From positions 41,128 through 81,961 of the forward strand of contig DMYW01000006.1 in assembly GCA_003482455.1 (NCBI GenBank): a DNA stretch of 40,834 nucleotides. Direction: 5' to 3'. Positions within the stretch are counted from its first letter, which is position 1, and each line of letters opens with the position of its first letter. The stretch comes from Rheinheimera sp. Its GTDB lineage: Bacteria; Pseudomonadota; Gammaproteobacteria; Enterobacterales; Alteromonadaceae. This document shows positions 31,679 to 39,136 of this stretch, piece after piece. The translations under genes were made by a program, and so were the position numbers. The notes beneath the pieces are model-generated. The model was not told where the DNA came from and ran no database searches. It saw only the letters and a list, made by a program, of their open reading frames with translations.

Positions 31679-32173
31679 ATGTCCTACCCCAGTATGCTCT
31701 TAAAACTCAGTCACGTTTTTTATCATCAACCCGAGCAAGTGTTTGATTTATGGGTCGATGAGCACCACGCGGCCAGTTGGTTATTCGGTGGGCCCGATCA
31801 ATATACCGATGTCATTCGCATCGACGCGCGCGTCGGTGGCCGCTTTTTTGCCAGCGGCCGCAGTGGCGCCAAACCGATTGTGCATCAAGGGCAATTTCAC
31901 GTGTTGCAACGCCCGCAACAAATCCTGTTTAGCGTCAGCCCCTACCCAGATCAAATGGAACCCGACCTTATTCAAATCAAATTTGAACGGTGTCCATTTG
32001 GTTGTGAATTGCATTTAACGCATCAATTATCGGCGCGTTTTTCCGCCGAGCGCCCTCGCTTGATTGAAAACTGGACGCAACTATTTGCGCGTATGGCGCT
32101 AGAACTTGACGATTCCAGCAGCCCCCAACCGCAAATCTCATCATCAAAGGCACAGATCAGCGGCTTGGTCTAA
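31679..32173 (+). CDS. AHSA1/SRPBCC-domain protein
   Basis: The ATG at 31679 (AGGGAG seven bases upstream) gives 164 residues; an earlier in-frame codon at 31625 lies inside the inverted repeat region and is not used. The fold begins LKLSHVFYHQPEQVFDLWVDEHHAASWLFGG, typical of activator-of-Hsp90-ATPase-like START proteins. DARVGGRFFASG follows, with the C-terminal helix ENWTQLFARMALEL. The tail is serine/glutamine-rich. Such proteins bind hydrophobic ligands; many pair with ArsR regulators, none of which is here. Confidence 0.88.
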   Translation: MSYPSMLLKLSHVFYHQPEQVFDLWVDEHHAASWLFGGPDQYTDVIRIDARVGGRFFASGRSGAKPIVHQGQFHVLQRPQQILFSVSPYPDQMEPDLIQIKFERCPFGCELHLTHQLSARFSAERPRLIENWTQLFARMALELDDSSSPQPQISSSKAQISGLV

Positions 32174-32189
32174 CGCGACAGCTCTACTG

Positions 32190-32215
32190 AAAAGCCGCTA
32201 TAATGCGGCTTTTTT
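32190..32215 (+). terminator. Terminator whose loop is a consensus -10 box (rlmA promoter)
   Basis: AAAAGCCGC (32190-32198) and GCGGCTTTT (32205-32213) flank TATAAT (32199-32204), with T to 32215. It lies 16 bases after the AHSA1-type stop, so it is a good terminator. TATAAT is also 27 bases before the rlmA ATG, so it likely initiates rlmA. A weak -35-like GCGACA is at 32175-32180. Confidence 0.75.
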
Positions 32216-32231
32216 GTTGCTTGAGAACCTT

Positions 32232-33032
32232 ATGTGGATTTGCCCTATCTGCCAACAACCGCTGTCACCAGTCCCCCACGGCTTGGCATGTGCCGCGCGT
32301 CATCAGTTCGACCGAGCACGCGAGGGATATGTAAATTTACTGCCCGTGCAACAAAAAAAATCCAAAAATCCTGGTGATAACCCCGCGATGATCGAAGCTC
32401 GTCGCCGCTTTTTGCATGCGGGACACTATCAACCATTGGCTGAGGCGATCCGTCGTTTGCTGCCGCTGGTGGCATCGGATCAATTACTTGATATTGGTTG
32501 TGGCGAGGGTTATTACAGTCAATATATCGCCCAGCAAATGACTGGACTTCGACTGCTCGGCATTGATATTTCAAAAGCAGCCATCAAAGCGGCGGCGAAG
32601 CAATCGCCAACCCATCATTGGGCTGTGGCGAGTGCCTATCAATTGCCGTTAGCTGATTGCTCCGTTGACGCCATGCTACGGGTCTATGCGCCGTCATTGG
32701 ATAGTGAATTGCTGCGCGTATTAAAACCGGATGGCTACTTGCTGACAGTCACGCCAGCACCTGAGCACTTGCTGCAATTTAAACAACGGGTCTATCAAGA
32801 CGTGCGCTTGCACAGTGATGAGATTACAGCAATTGCAGGGTTTGAACATCGGCAGCGGCAACGGTTGTCTTGGTTGTGGCAGCCCATTGCCGCGACAGAT
32901 CTGTTGGCGCTACTTGAGATGATCCCACTGGCCTACAAATTTGATGAACCTGCGCGGCAAGCGCTAGCTGAAGAACTTCCGGCGATCCAGCTGGATTTCT
33001 ACTTAGATTTGTATCAAAAGCCAGCTTCATAA
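32232..33032 (+). CDS. rlmA: 23S rRNA (guanine(745)-N1)-methyltransferase RlmA
   Basis: The ATG at 32232 starts MWICPICQQPL, the zinc-finger lead of RlmA(I); an upstream extension to 32106 is not used. Zinc ligands are C4, C7, C20 and H24. GYVNLLPVQQKKSKNPGDN and MIEARRRFL are family-specific. The Rossmann SAM site is LLDIGCGEGYYSQ and the later VYAPSLDSELLRVLKPDGYLL completes the methyltransferase core. It modifies G745 in helix 35 of 23S rRNA. RlmC, which modifies U747 in the same loop, is encoded 5 kb away. The likely promoter is embedded in the preceding terminator hairpin. Confidence 0.96.
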   Translation: MWICPICQQPLSPVPHGLACAARHQFDRAREGYVNLLPVQQKKSKNPGDNPAMIEARRRFLHAGHYQPLAEAIRRLLPLVASDQLLDIGCGEGYYSQYIAQQMTGLRLLGIDISKAAIKAAAKQSPTHHWAVASAYQLPLADCSVDAMLRVYAPSLDSELLRVLKPDGYLLTVTPAPEHLLQFKQRVYQDVRLHSDEITAIAGFEHRQRQRLSWLWQPIAATDLLALLEMIPLAYKFDEPARQALAEELPAIQLDFYLDLYQKPAS

Positions 33033-33056
33033 GACGCACAGCGGCGCATTCGACGC

Positions 33057-33084
33057 AAAAAAACCGACGTTATGGCGTCGGTTT
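33057..33084. terminator. Bidirectional terminator between rlmA and the serine hydrolase gene
   Basis: AAACCGACG (33061-33069) pairs with CGTCGGTTT (33076-33084) around TTATGG. T-rich runs flank it on both strands. For the minus-strand gene the loop contains the stop codon TAA (33072-33070), so the stem is partly coding. Confidence 0.88.
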
Positions 33085-34518
33085 CTTTTTCTTCACGACC
33101 TTCTTCTTGGGCTTTTTACCTTTGAGCGTCGTAGTTTTTTTCGACGTCGCTTTGGTAGTTTTAGTCACTTTTTTTGCTGATTTTTTCGGGGCAGCTTTTA
33201 CAGGTTTTTTCTTGACCACCGGCTTCTTAACCGCAGTTTTCTTGACCGCCGATTTTTTTGCGGAGGTCGAATTAACTGCGGCAGAGCTAGCCACAGCGGC
33301 TGTGGTCCCAGCGGCAAAAGCTGCTAATTCAGCGTTTGGTGCGCTCGCAGACGCTTTTAATGACGTCGGTTTTACTTTGTTTGGCTGAGGCTCTTGTGGT
33401 TTGGCATCAAGCATAGTCGCCCAGAACTCACTGGCTAGCTCGGCAACCACATTGCTTTGCGCGTTGACCAACACCACGATGCCAAGATCCTTATCTAGGC
33501 TGTATGACAAGTCCGTACGATAGCCTTTGACCAGGCCACCATGGTGATAAAGAGTGTGATTACCAAAGCGGTAGATCCGTAAACCCAAACTGTAATAGGC
33601 GTCACTGACATAAGGTCCGAACGTACGGCCCATCAAGTTATCTGAAGTTTGCACCCGTGGAGTATGCATGTCATTGATGGCAGCGATCGACAACACATCT
33701 GGCCGGTGTCCTAAACGCGCAATCAACCATTGCCCCATATCCCGAGCACTTGCATTCACCCCAGCGGCCGGATTGACGCGGTAGTAGGTTGGCACCACTT
33801 TGGCTTCAACCCAGCCTTTGCGTGAGCCGACATGCGGCATGGCACGATTCTTATTGGCGAGAAAGCCGCTATAACCAACTGACGCTGTGGTCATCTGTAG
33901 CGGCTTGAAGATCCGCTGTTCCAACAACTGTTCGTAACTAACGCCGGTAGTTTTTTTCAGCACTGTGCTAATCATGCTAAACAGCACATTTTGATAGCCG
34001 TAACACTTGCCGGGAGCACAACGCGGGTTAATTTTGGCAAACCGCGGCAATATCTGTTCCGGCGTCATGTTGTTTTCGATCAGATCGTCAAACGCGTTCG
34101 CTGCCAAACCACTATTTTGCGCCAACATATGCTCAACTTTCAGCTGGTTGGTCATTGCGGAGCTGCGAAAGCTAAATCCGGGGACATACTGAGTGGCTTT
34201 GTCTTGCCAGTTGAATTTGCCTTCGTGTTCGATTTGCGTGGCAAGGCCTGCCGCAAACGTCTTGGAGACGGACGCCAAGCGGAAGATAGTGTTTTCGTCG
34301 ACCTTAGCTTTCGTCCCCCACTCGCGCACGCCGTAGGTGCCAATGCGGACTATTTGATCGCCTTTCACCACGACATAGACGCCGCCGGGGATCTTACTTT
34401 TCGCCAGCGATCGACGAAAATCTTGGTCAAATTGTTCTAAATACTGCTCAAGCGGCGGCGCCGCCAAAACAGGGGCAGCGTATAACAGAAGGGCTGCCAA
34501 CCAGCGGAGTTTTTTCAT
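33070..34518 (-). CDS. Exported beta-lactamase-family serine hydrolase with lysine-rich C-terminal tail
   Basis: The 482-residue protein has a signal peptide, MKKLRWLAALLLYAAPVLA. Residues about 25-375 are a class C beta-lactamase/DD-peptidase-like domain with S83-V-S-K86 (LASVSKTFAAG), Y175-Q-N177 and H326-G-G328. These are the catalytic serine, the YxN and the KTG-equivalent motifs. It may act on peptidoglycan peptides or small esters; beta-lactam resistance cannot be claimed. Residues about 378-482 form a proline/alanine linker and a strongly basic, histone-H1-like tail with repeated KK, KKP and KKT units. A tail like this is unusual on an exported enzyme and may bind anionic cell-surface polymers or nucleic acid. 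The terminator overlaps its last codons. Confidence 0.88.
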   Translation of the reverse strand: MKKLRWLAALLLYAAPVLAAPPLEQYLEQFDQDFRRSLAKSKIPGGVYVVVKGDQIVRIGTYGVREWGTKAKVDENTIFRLASVSKTFAAGLATQIEHEGKFNWQDKATQYVPGFSFRSSAMTNQLKVEHMLAQNSGLAANAFDDLIENNMTPEQILPRFAKINPRCAPGKCYGYQNVLFSMISTVLKKTTGVSYEQLLEQRIFKPLQMTTASVGYSGFLANKNRAMPHVGSRKGWVEAKVVPTYYRVNPAAGVNASARDMGQWLIARLGHRPDVLSIAAINDMHTPRVQTSDNLMGRTFGPYVSDAYYSLGLRIYRFGNHTLYHHGGLVKGYRTDLSYSLDKDLGIVVLVNAQSNVVAELASEFWATMLDAKPQEPQPNKVKPTSLKASASAPNAELAAFAAGTTAAVASSAAVNSTSAKKSAVKKTAVKKPVVKKKPVKAAPKKSAKKVTKTTKATSKKTTTLKGKKPKKKVVKKKKPTP

Positions 34519-34591
34519 TCATAAGCCTTACCCCGGACATGGTAAAGGTGCTGCAAAGGCCAGCAAAATGCACTACGGACACACTGGGTGC

Positions 34592-35035
34592 TCAGATAGT
34601 TTTTAGCATTTCCGGGATCACTGTTGTCACAAAATGCTGTCGTTGTTCTGCGCTGACTTGCCCAGGTAACCATTCCCCGCAAGCGTAAGGTCGCAGTATT
34701 GGACCGGCCACATACACATCCGCGCTGTACCATTGGCCGCCACTCTCTACCCGCACGTTTTTGCGCAGGTAATGTCCAGAATCTATTTCTTCAAAATGAT
34801 CGAGTTTGACAAAATCGGCGTCGCTAACATCCAGCAATAACACACCTTCTGTCACCGCTGCGGTTTCTTCAACGAGGATCGGTACGGCGGCAGACAATGG
34901 ACTTTGACTCAATCCGTAACGTCGATGCTCACGCAACAACGCTGGCTGTGTTTGATACTGCTTGCCAGTAACCGCTTGCACAATTTCGGGGAAAGTTAAT
35001 AACCCGTAGACAAACAAATGGCGAGATTCAGACAT
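34592..35035 (-). CDS. Gamma-glutamylcyclotransferase-like (AIG2/GGCT fold) protein
   Basis: The 147 residues start HLFVYGLLTFPEIVQAVTG, where YGLL is the substrate-binding turn of the family. LDHFEEIDSGHYLRKNVRV carries the conserved acidic residue region and the V-x-V strand that ends the domain. Members act on gamma-glutamyl amines or serve as small metabolite repair enzymes; the substrate is unknown. GGAGG lies ten bases upstream of the ATG. Its start overlaps the end of the metallopeptidase gene by eight bases, so the two are co-translated. Confidence 0.85.
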   Translation of the reverse strand: MSESRHLFVYGLLTFPEIVQAVTGKQYQTQPALLREHRRYGLSQSPLSAAVPILVEETAAVTEGVLLLDVSDADFVKLDHFEEIDSGHYLRKNVRVESGGQWYSADVYVAGPILRPYACGEWLPGQVSAEQRQHFVTTVIPEMLKTI

Positions 35036-35540
35036 CCGGTGTTTCCTCCGTCAATGCATGCAACACCAAACACAGTCGTAAATCGAACTCCAATTGATGA
35101 TACTGGGGTTCCATGTGTTGGCACAATTGATAAAACGCTTTGTTGTGATCTTTTTCCTTAAAATGCGCCAGTTCATGCACGACAACCATGCGCAGCAAGG
35201 GTTCCGGCAAGTTTTTTAACAAACTTGAAACACGAATTTCGTTTTTACTTTTCAAGCGCTGACCGTGCACTCGACTGATCTGCCGATGCTGGCCAAGCGC
35301 ATTGTCGATTACTTGAATTTTGGCATCGTACTGCACTTTGGCAAGCGGCGGCGCGTTTTTCATATAACGTTGGCGCAAGATCTGAGTGTAATCATACAGC
35401 TGCGCATCGGTTTGTACCGAGTGTGACCAATCTGGATAACGTGACTTTAAGCTAAGTTCTAAGCGATTCTGTTCAATCAGAACTTGCACTTGCTGTTGCA
35501 ACGAAGCGGGATAATGCTGGATAAAACGAAGCGGTGACAT
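35028..35540 (-). CDS. YgjP-like zinc metallopeptidase (DUF45)
   Basis: The 170-residue protein has the gluzincin-like motif VVHELAHFKEKDHNKAFYQLCQHMEP, with HExxH plus a downstream histidine, near the C-terminus. The region before it, TYSSLL-like RVSSLLKNLPEPLLRMV, is typical of YgjP/DUF45 family members. It is probably a cytoplasmic peptidase; its substrate is unknown. The ATG at 35540 has no clear SD and lies 57 bases after the anti-sigma gene with a terminator between them. It may depend on read-through or on a promoter within the terminator region. Confidence 0.87.
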   Translation of the reverse strand: MSPLRFIQHYPASLQQQVQVLIEQNRLELSLKSRYPDWSHSVQTDAQLYDYTQILRQRYMKNAPPLAKVQYDAKIQVIDNALGQHRQISRVHGQRLKSKNEIRVSSLLKNLPEPLLRMVVVHELAHFKEKDHNKAFYQLCQHMEPQYHQLEFDLRLCLVLHALTEETPDV

Positions 35541-35555
35541 TTGGATTTAGGTCTG

Positions 35556-35581
35556 AAAAAAAGGCCAGCATACTGGCCTTT
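35556..35581 (-). terminator. Terminator after the tonB-sigma-anti-sigma operon
   Basis: AAAGGCCAG (35560-35568) and CTGGCCTTT (35573-35581) form a 9-bp stem with a CATA loop. On the minus strand seven T follow. It separates this operon from the ygjP-like gene. Confidence 0.88.
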
Positions 35582-35596
35582 GCCCCGACATACAAT

Positions 35597-36223
35597 CTAA
35601 GGTGCTGTGCAATTTCGGCCTTGCGGCGCAAATTTGAGTGCGATGATTTGTCCCTGCGCGCCCTGCGCAACGTCCAAATATTCAAATTGAGCAGGAGTCA
35701 GATCTTGCTCCTTTGCCCAGGCTTGCCAAAGCTGCTTGCTGACTAAAATTTGCTGTTCTTGGCAATCAGTCAGCAGAAGATCCTCCCCTTGCATCGAGGC
35801 TCGCATTAAGCGATGTTGGCTCGCTGTCGCTTGTTGTTGCTGCAAATAACCTTGATATTGTTGTTGAAATGCCAATTGACGTGAGTTTGTATCTGGAACC
35901 TGCGCGTCTGGCGATTGGGAGGCCAGCTGCGTCTCAGAAAATGCACGATCGGTTAACTGATGGATTTCAATCACACGCCCTGCTTGCTCAGTCCGCACCA
36001 CTTGGTACATCAATTCTGACGTTTGCGCCAATTGCCACCAAATTGCAGCCACCACAGAACAGCTAACCAGCGCGACGCCTTCACGCCAACGCCGTTGCCA
36101 AGTCGATGACGGCCGCTCAAGTTTACGATGGATCTGTTGTCGCAGTGTCGTTGGCATCCCTGGTTGTTGCTGATGCCAAGTGGCTAGCGCATCATCGAGC
36201 TGTTTATCTACCGGCTTGGTCAT
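35597..36223 (-). CDS. Putative anti-sigma factor (single-pass membrane protein)
   Basis: The 208 residues have a cytoplasmic N-terminus of about 45 residues (LDDALATWHQQQPGMPTTLRQQIHRKLE), one membrane helix at about 48-65 (VALVSCSVVAAIWWQLA) and a periplasmic, glutamine-rich domain ending in a Cys-containing segment. I do not recognise a zinc-binding ZAS or FecR motif. The topology and its 20-base overlap with the sigma gene point to an anti-sigma factor. AGGAG lies six bases before the ATG. Function is inferred from context. Confidence 0.65.
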   Translation of the reverse strand: MTKPVDKQLDDALATWHQQQPGMPTTLRQQIHRKLERPSSTWQRRWREGVALVSCSVVAAIWWQLAQTSELMYQVVRTEQAGRVIEIHQLTDRAFSETQLASQSPDAQVPDTNSRQLAFQQQYQGYLQQQQATASQHRLMRASMQGEDLLLTDCQEQQILVSKQLWQAWAKEQDLTPAQFEYLDVAQGAQGQIIALKFAPQGRNCTAP

Positions 36224-36788
36224 GCCACTCTCCTAATTGGACTTTCAAAAAATCGCGCGCGTAACGCAGTCGCGATTTGGCGGTTTCTTCCCCGACTCGA
36301 CAGATTTGGGCGATTTCAGCCAAGGAAAACCCCTCAAGCTGCAACAAGATAGCTTCGCGCTGCAGCAGCGGCAATCGGGCGATCGCCGCATCCACCGCAT
36401 GCCCTTGCAGCTGCAAGGTGATGATCTGCTCCGCTTGTGGCGCTACATCAAGCAGTTCATCGACATTGTCCAACCACTCAATACGTTGTTGCCGCCGACA
36501 TTCATCAATAAATAGATTTCGCGCAATACAAAACAACCAGGTTTTGAATTGGCTGTTGCCCGCGAATTGCTCGCCGAGCTCCATCACCCGCAGCCAACAT
36601 TGTTGACTGATATCCGCGGCCAGCGCTGCATCCGCACTTCGCAGTAAATACCGGTACAACGCATCGCCGTACCGGTCAAACAATACTGTGAGTACTGCAG
36701 GCTCGCGTTTTTCAAGGTAGATTGACAACAGCTGCTGGCTTGAACAAGCCTGCCAATCGACTTTAGGGCGTAGCCAACTCCATCCCAT
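36204..36788 (-). CDS. ECF-family RNA polymerase sigma factor
   Basis: The 194-residue protein has region 2 with LFDRYGDALYRYLLRSADAALAADISQQCWLRV and FKTWLFCIARNLFIDECRRQQR. Region 4 follows with LPLLQREAILLQLEGFSLAEIAQICRVGEETAKSRLRYAR, the HTH that reads the -35 element. There is no long extra domain. It is preceded by a tonB-like gene 11 bases upstream and overlaps the putative anti-sigma gene, which fits an extracytoplasmic stimulus. The promoters it controls were not identified here. Confidence 0.95.
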   Translation of the reverse strand: MGWSWLRPKVDWQACSSQQLLSIYLEKREPAVLTVLFDRYGDALYRYLLRSADAALAADISQQCWLRVMELGEQFAGNSQFKTWLFCIARNLFIDECRRQQRIEWLDNVDELLDVAPQAEQIITLQLQGHAVDAAIARLPLLQREAILLQLEGFSLAEIAQICRVGEETAKSRLRYARDFLKVQLGEWHDQAGR

Positions 36789-36799
36789 AAGAATCCCTA

Positions 36800-37450
36800 T
36801 TATTGCTGTTCCAAATTAAAATCTAAGCGCACAGCCAAGCCGGTTTGCACTATGGCTTTACCTTCGACCACTTTAGGGCGGTATTTCCAGCGTTTCAAGG
36901 CTTGCATTGCTGCTTGGTCAAATACCCGCCTAGGTTCTGAATTGGTGACTTTGACGTCTTGTACCTGACCTAATGCATCGATTGAAAAACTTAACTCGAC
37001 CCAGCCTTGGATGCCATTTCGCGCAGCGTCGACCGGATATTTTGGTTCCATCCGCACTACAGGCGCGGCATCTTGTTCAGGAACCGGCGCACTATCTATC
37101 CCACCATTGTTGACCTGAATAGGTGGCATCACGATATCCACAGGCAACCCGCCAACCGTATCAGGCCCGACAGCCGTTAGAGGCTCACGTGCTGGCGGTG
37201 GCGCCGGCGGCTGTGGTTTCTCGGGTAGCACTTGTTTTTGAACTGGCGGCTTCTCCGGTGGCAGTTGAGCAATCTCTATCACAGGCATGTCATCGCGGAT
37301 CACCAGCACGCTTTCAGCAGGCGCTACCAGTTTTGACATGCCGTAAAACAATAAAAGGGACACTGTGGCTGCACTTGTGACAATAGTAAAGTGCCGAGGA
37401 AGTTGCCCGAATGGCCGATACATGGGATTGTGAACTGTAGACGCTGTCAT
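36800..37450 (-). CDS. Energy transducer TonB
   Basis: The ATG at 37450 (GGAG eight bases upstream) is preferred to a longer frame from 37603 that crosses a divergent gene. The 216 residues have an N-terminal membrane helix at about 21-40 (FTIVTSAATVSLLLFYGMS). A proline-rich periplasmic spacer follows (PPEKPPVQKQ, PQPPAPPPAREP). The C-terminal TonB domain starts YPVDAARNGIQGWVELSFSID and includes ALKRWKYRPKVVEG. It would couple the proton motive force, through ExbBD encoded elsewhere, to outer-membrane receptors. It is first in an operon with sigma and anti-sigma genes. No receptor gene is next to it. Confidence 0.93.
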   Translation of the reverse strand: MTASTVHNPMYRPFGQLPRHFTIVTSAATVSLLLFYGMSKLVAPAESVLVIRDDMPVIEIAQLPPEKPPVQKQVLPEKPQPPAPPPAREPLTAVGPDTVGGLPVDIVMPPIQVNNGGIDSAPVPEQDAAPVVRMEPKYPVDAARNGIQGWVELSFSIDALGQVQDVKVTNSEPRRVFDQAAMQALKRWKYRPKVVEGKAIVQTGLAVRLDFNLEQQ

Positions 37451-37510
37451 AATGCACTCCTTATTGATTTCATGCATTGGACGTAACAGCTCAGATAAAG
37501 GGGTTAAAAA

Positions 37511-38029
37511 ATGCTGAAAATTTTTTTGGGGGCTATGGTAGGACTCTTCAGTGCGACGACAGTGGCTCAACCAACTGAGCTTATTCTGCTGCGGCACTTG
37601 CACAAAAACACCGGGGAAAACCCGTCGTTATCGCCTTGTGGGCTCGCTCAAGCCAATGTGTTGCAGCAACAGCTCGCAAATTTGACGATCGATACCGCCT
37701 GGCATAGTCAGTACCAACGCACGGCTCAGACAGCTCGTTTAGTTACTGCAAATCGCACGAACTACCAAACCTACGACGCTAAAACACCAGCAGAGACCTT
37801 CAAACAGACATTGCTAGAGCAAACCGGCGTGCAATTGGTGGTTGGGCATAGCAATACCATCCCAGAGTTAATTAAGGCGCTCAGTGGCGAGACAGTAACT
37901 ATTGCCGAGACTGAATTTGGCATGCTGTATCGATTGCAGTGGCAGAACAACCATTGGCAACTGCAGCAACAACCGTTGCCGCGTCTACCAAAGATTTGCA
38001 CATCAGCGCAGCAACCGCAGCAGCACTAG
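37511..38029 (+). CDS. Exported histidine phosphatase-superfamily protein
   Basis: The 172-residue protein has a short signal peptide, MLKIFLGAMVGLFSATTVAQ. The phosphatase core begins ELILLRHLHKNTGENPSLSPCG with the catalytic Arg28-His29. The second histidine is H113 in VVGHSNTIPEL. The usual RHG/RHA is here RHL, a minor departure. It is of SixA/phosphoglycerate-mutase-like size but exported, so it may act on periplasmic phosphoesters. AAGGGG lies upstream of the ATG. It is divergent from the tonB operon (60 bases) and its end overlaps rlmC on the other strand by 27 bases. Confidence 0.85.
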   Translation: MLKIFLGAMVGLFSATTVAQPTELILLRHLHKNTGENPSLSPCGLAQANVLQQQLANLTIDTAWHSQYQRTAQTARLVTANRTNYQTYDAKTPAETFKQTLLEQTGVQLVVGHSNTIPELIKALSGETVTIAETEFGMLYRLQWQNNHWQLQQQPLPRLPKICTSAQQPQQH

Positions 38030-39136
38030 CACTTCAGCGTGTTCAGTATGCGGAAACATATCAAACAATTGGGCTTTGAGTGCTTGATATTGCGGTAATT
38101 GCGCCAGGTCTTTGGCCAACGTCACTGGGTTACAGCTGGAGTACAACAAAAACTCTGGGTTTAACTTGCTGATTTGTTGACACAGTGCGTCGCCAAGCCC
38201 ACGTCTGGGCGGGTTTACGATCAGCAACTCAGGGCTTTCTTGTTGCCTTAAGCTAAACGCCGTTGCATCCAACGCTCGGAAGTCGATGGACACCGCCAAT
38301 TCTTCGGCACTGCGCTTGGCGGATTGAATAGCTTGTTCCGAAATCTCAATGCCTGTGACCTGCCGCTGCGCACTGGCAACATGCAGCGCAAAGCCACCTA
38401 CCCCACAGAACAAATCCCAGACACGTTGTACTGGTAGTGATTCCGTCCACTGACGCGCGGTTTGATAGAGCGCGGCCGCAACATCGGTATTGGTTTGAAA
38501 AAAACTTTGTACTGACAAGTATAGAGGCACATCATTGACTAACGCCCGTAGCTTGTCTTGCGCAGTCAACATAATCTCCAGCTCACCTTCCAGTACGGCT
38601 TTATGTTCTGGCTGAATGTTGGCACTGCATACGGCCAATTCTGGCCAGCGCTGCAGCAAGCTCGGTAGATGTTTGCGCATCGCAGCGACATGGTGTTGCG
38701 AGCGCAAGACAAACCGCAGCATCCATTGGCCGGTCGCTGCATCAGGCTGGCTCAGCAACACATATTTGAGCTCACCGCGCCGAGTGGCCACGTCGTAGGG
38801 ATCAATCCCGACTTGAGTTATAAACTGCCGGATGAAGGAAAATGCTTGCTGAAAAGCGACCGGGTAAAGTGGGCACTGTGAAAGATCGACACTGCCGTGT
38901 TCGTTCAAGATCCCCAGAATTGGGTTTTGGGCACTCCCCATCACCACCATTTTCGCTTTATTTCTAAATCCGCCAGTAGCACTGGCCACGGGAGCCAACC
39001 AGCAAGCAGCGTCAATAGGTAGCTGTGACATCGTTTGTTGTTTGGTGGTTAGCTGTTGCGGATATGGCTGGGTTAGCTGCGAGCAGGATCGACACAAGCC
39101 ATCAAGATACGATTGGCAATGAATGGCTAACTGCAT
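38003..39136 (-). CDS. rlmC: 23S rRNA (uracil(747)-C5)-methyltransferase RlmC
   Basis: The 377 residues match RlmC/RumB closely. Iron-sulfur cysteines are C7, C15, C18 (HCQSYLDGLCRSC) and C88 (LSQCPLYP). FRNKAKMVVMGS, RRGELKYVLL, SFFQTNTDVA and DLFCGVGGFALH are family motifs. The catalytic cysteine is C335 in LLYSSCNPVTLAKD and the protein ends FDMFPHTEHAEVLVLL. It converts U747 of 23S rRNA to m5U. GAGGA lies upstream of the ATG. The gene is convergent with the histidine phosphatase, and a 196-base gap separates it from tRNA-Ser. Confidence 0.97.
   Translation of the reverse strand: MQLAIHCQSYLDGLCRSCSQLTQPYPQQLTTKQQTMSQLPIDAACWLAPVASATGGFRNKAKMVVMGSAQNPILGILNEHGSVDLSQCPLYPVAFQQAFSFIRQFITQVGIDPYDVATRRGELKYVLLSQPDAATGQWMLRFVLRSQHHVAAMRKHLPSLLQRWPELAVCSANIQPEHKAVLEGELEIMLTAQDKLRALVNDVPLYLSVQSFFQTNTDVAAALYQTARQWTESLPVQRVWDLFCGVGGFALHVASAQRQVTGIEISEQAIQSAKRSAEELAVSIDFRALDATAFSLRQQESPELLIVNPPRRGLGDALCQQISKLNPEFLLYSSCNPVTLAKDLAQLPQYQALKAQLFDMFPHTEHAEVLVLLRLLR

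Noticed and set aside
33070..34518. Calling the serine hydrolase an antibiotic-resistance beta-lactamase
   Set aside because: The SxxK/YxN/HGG motifs are shared by DD-peptidases, esterases and other serine hydrolases. Nothing in the sequence shows activity on beta-lactams.
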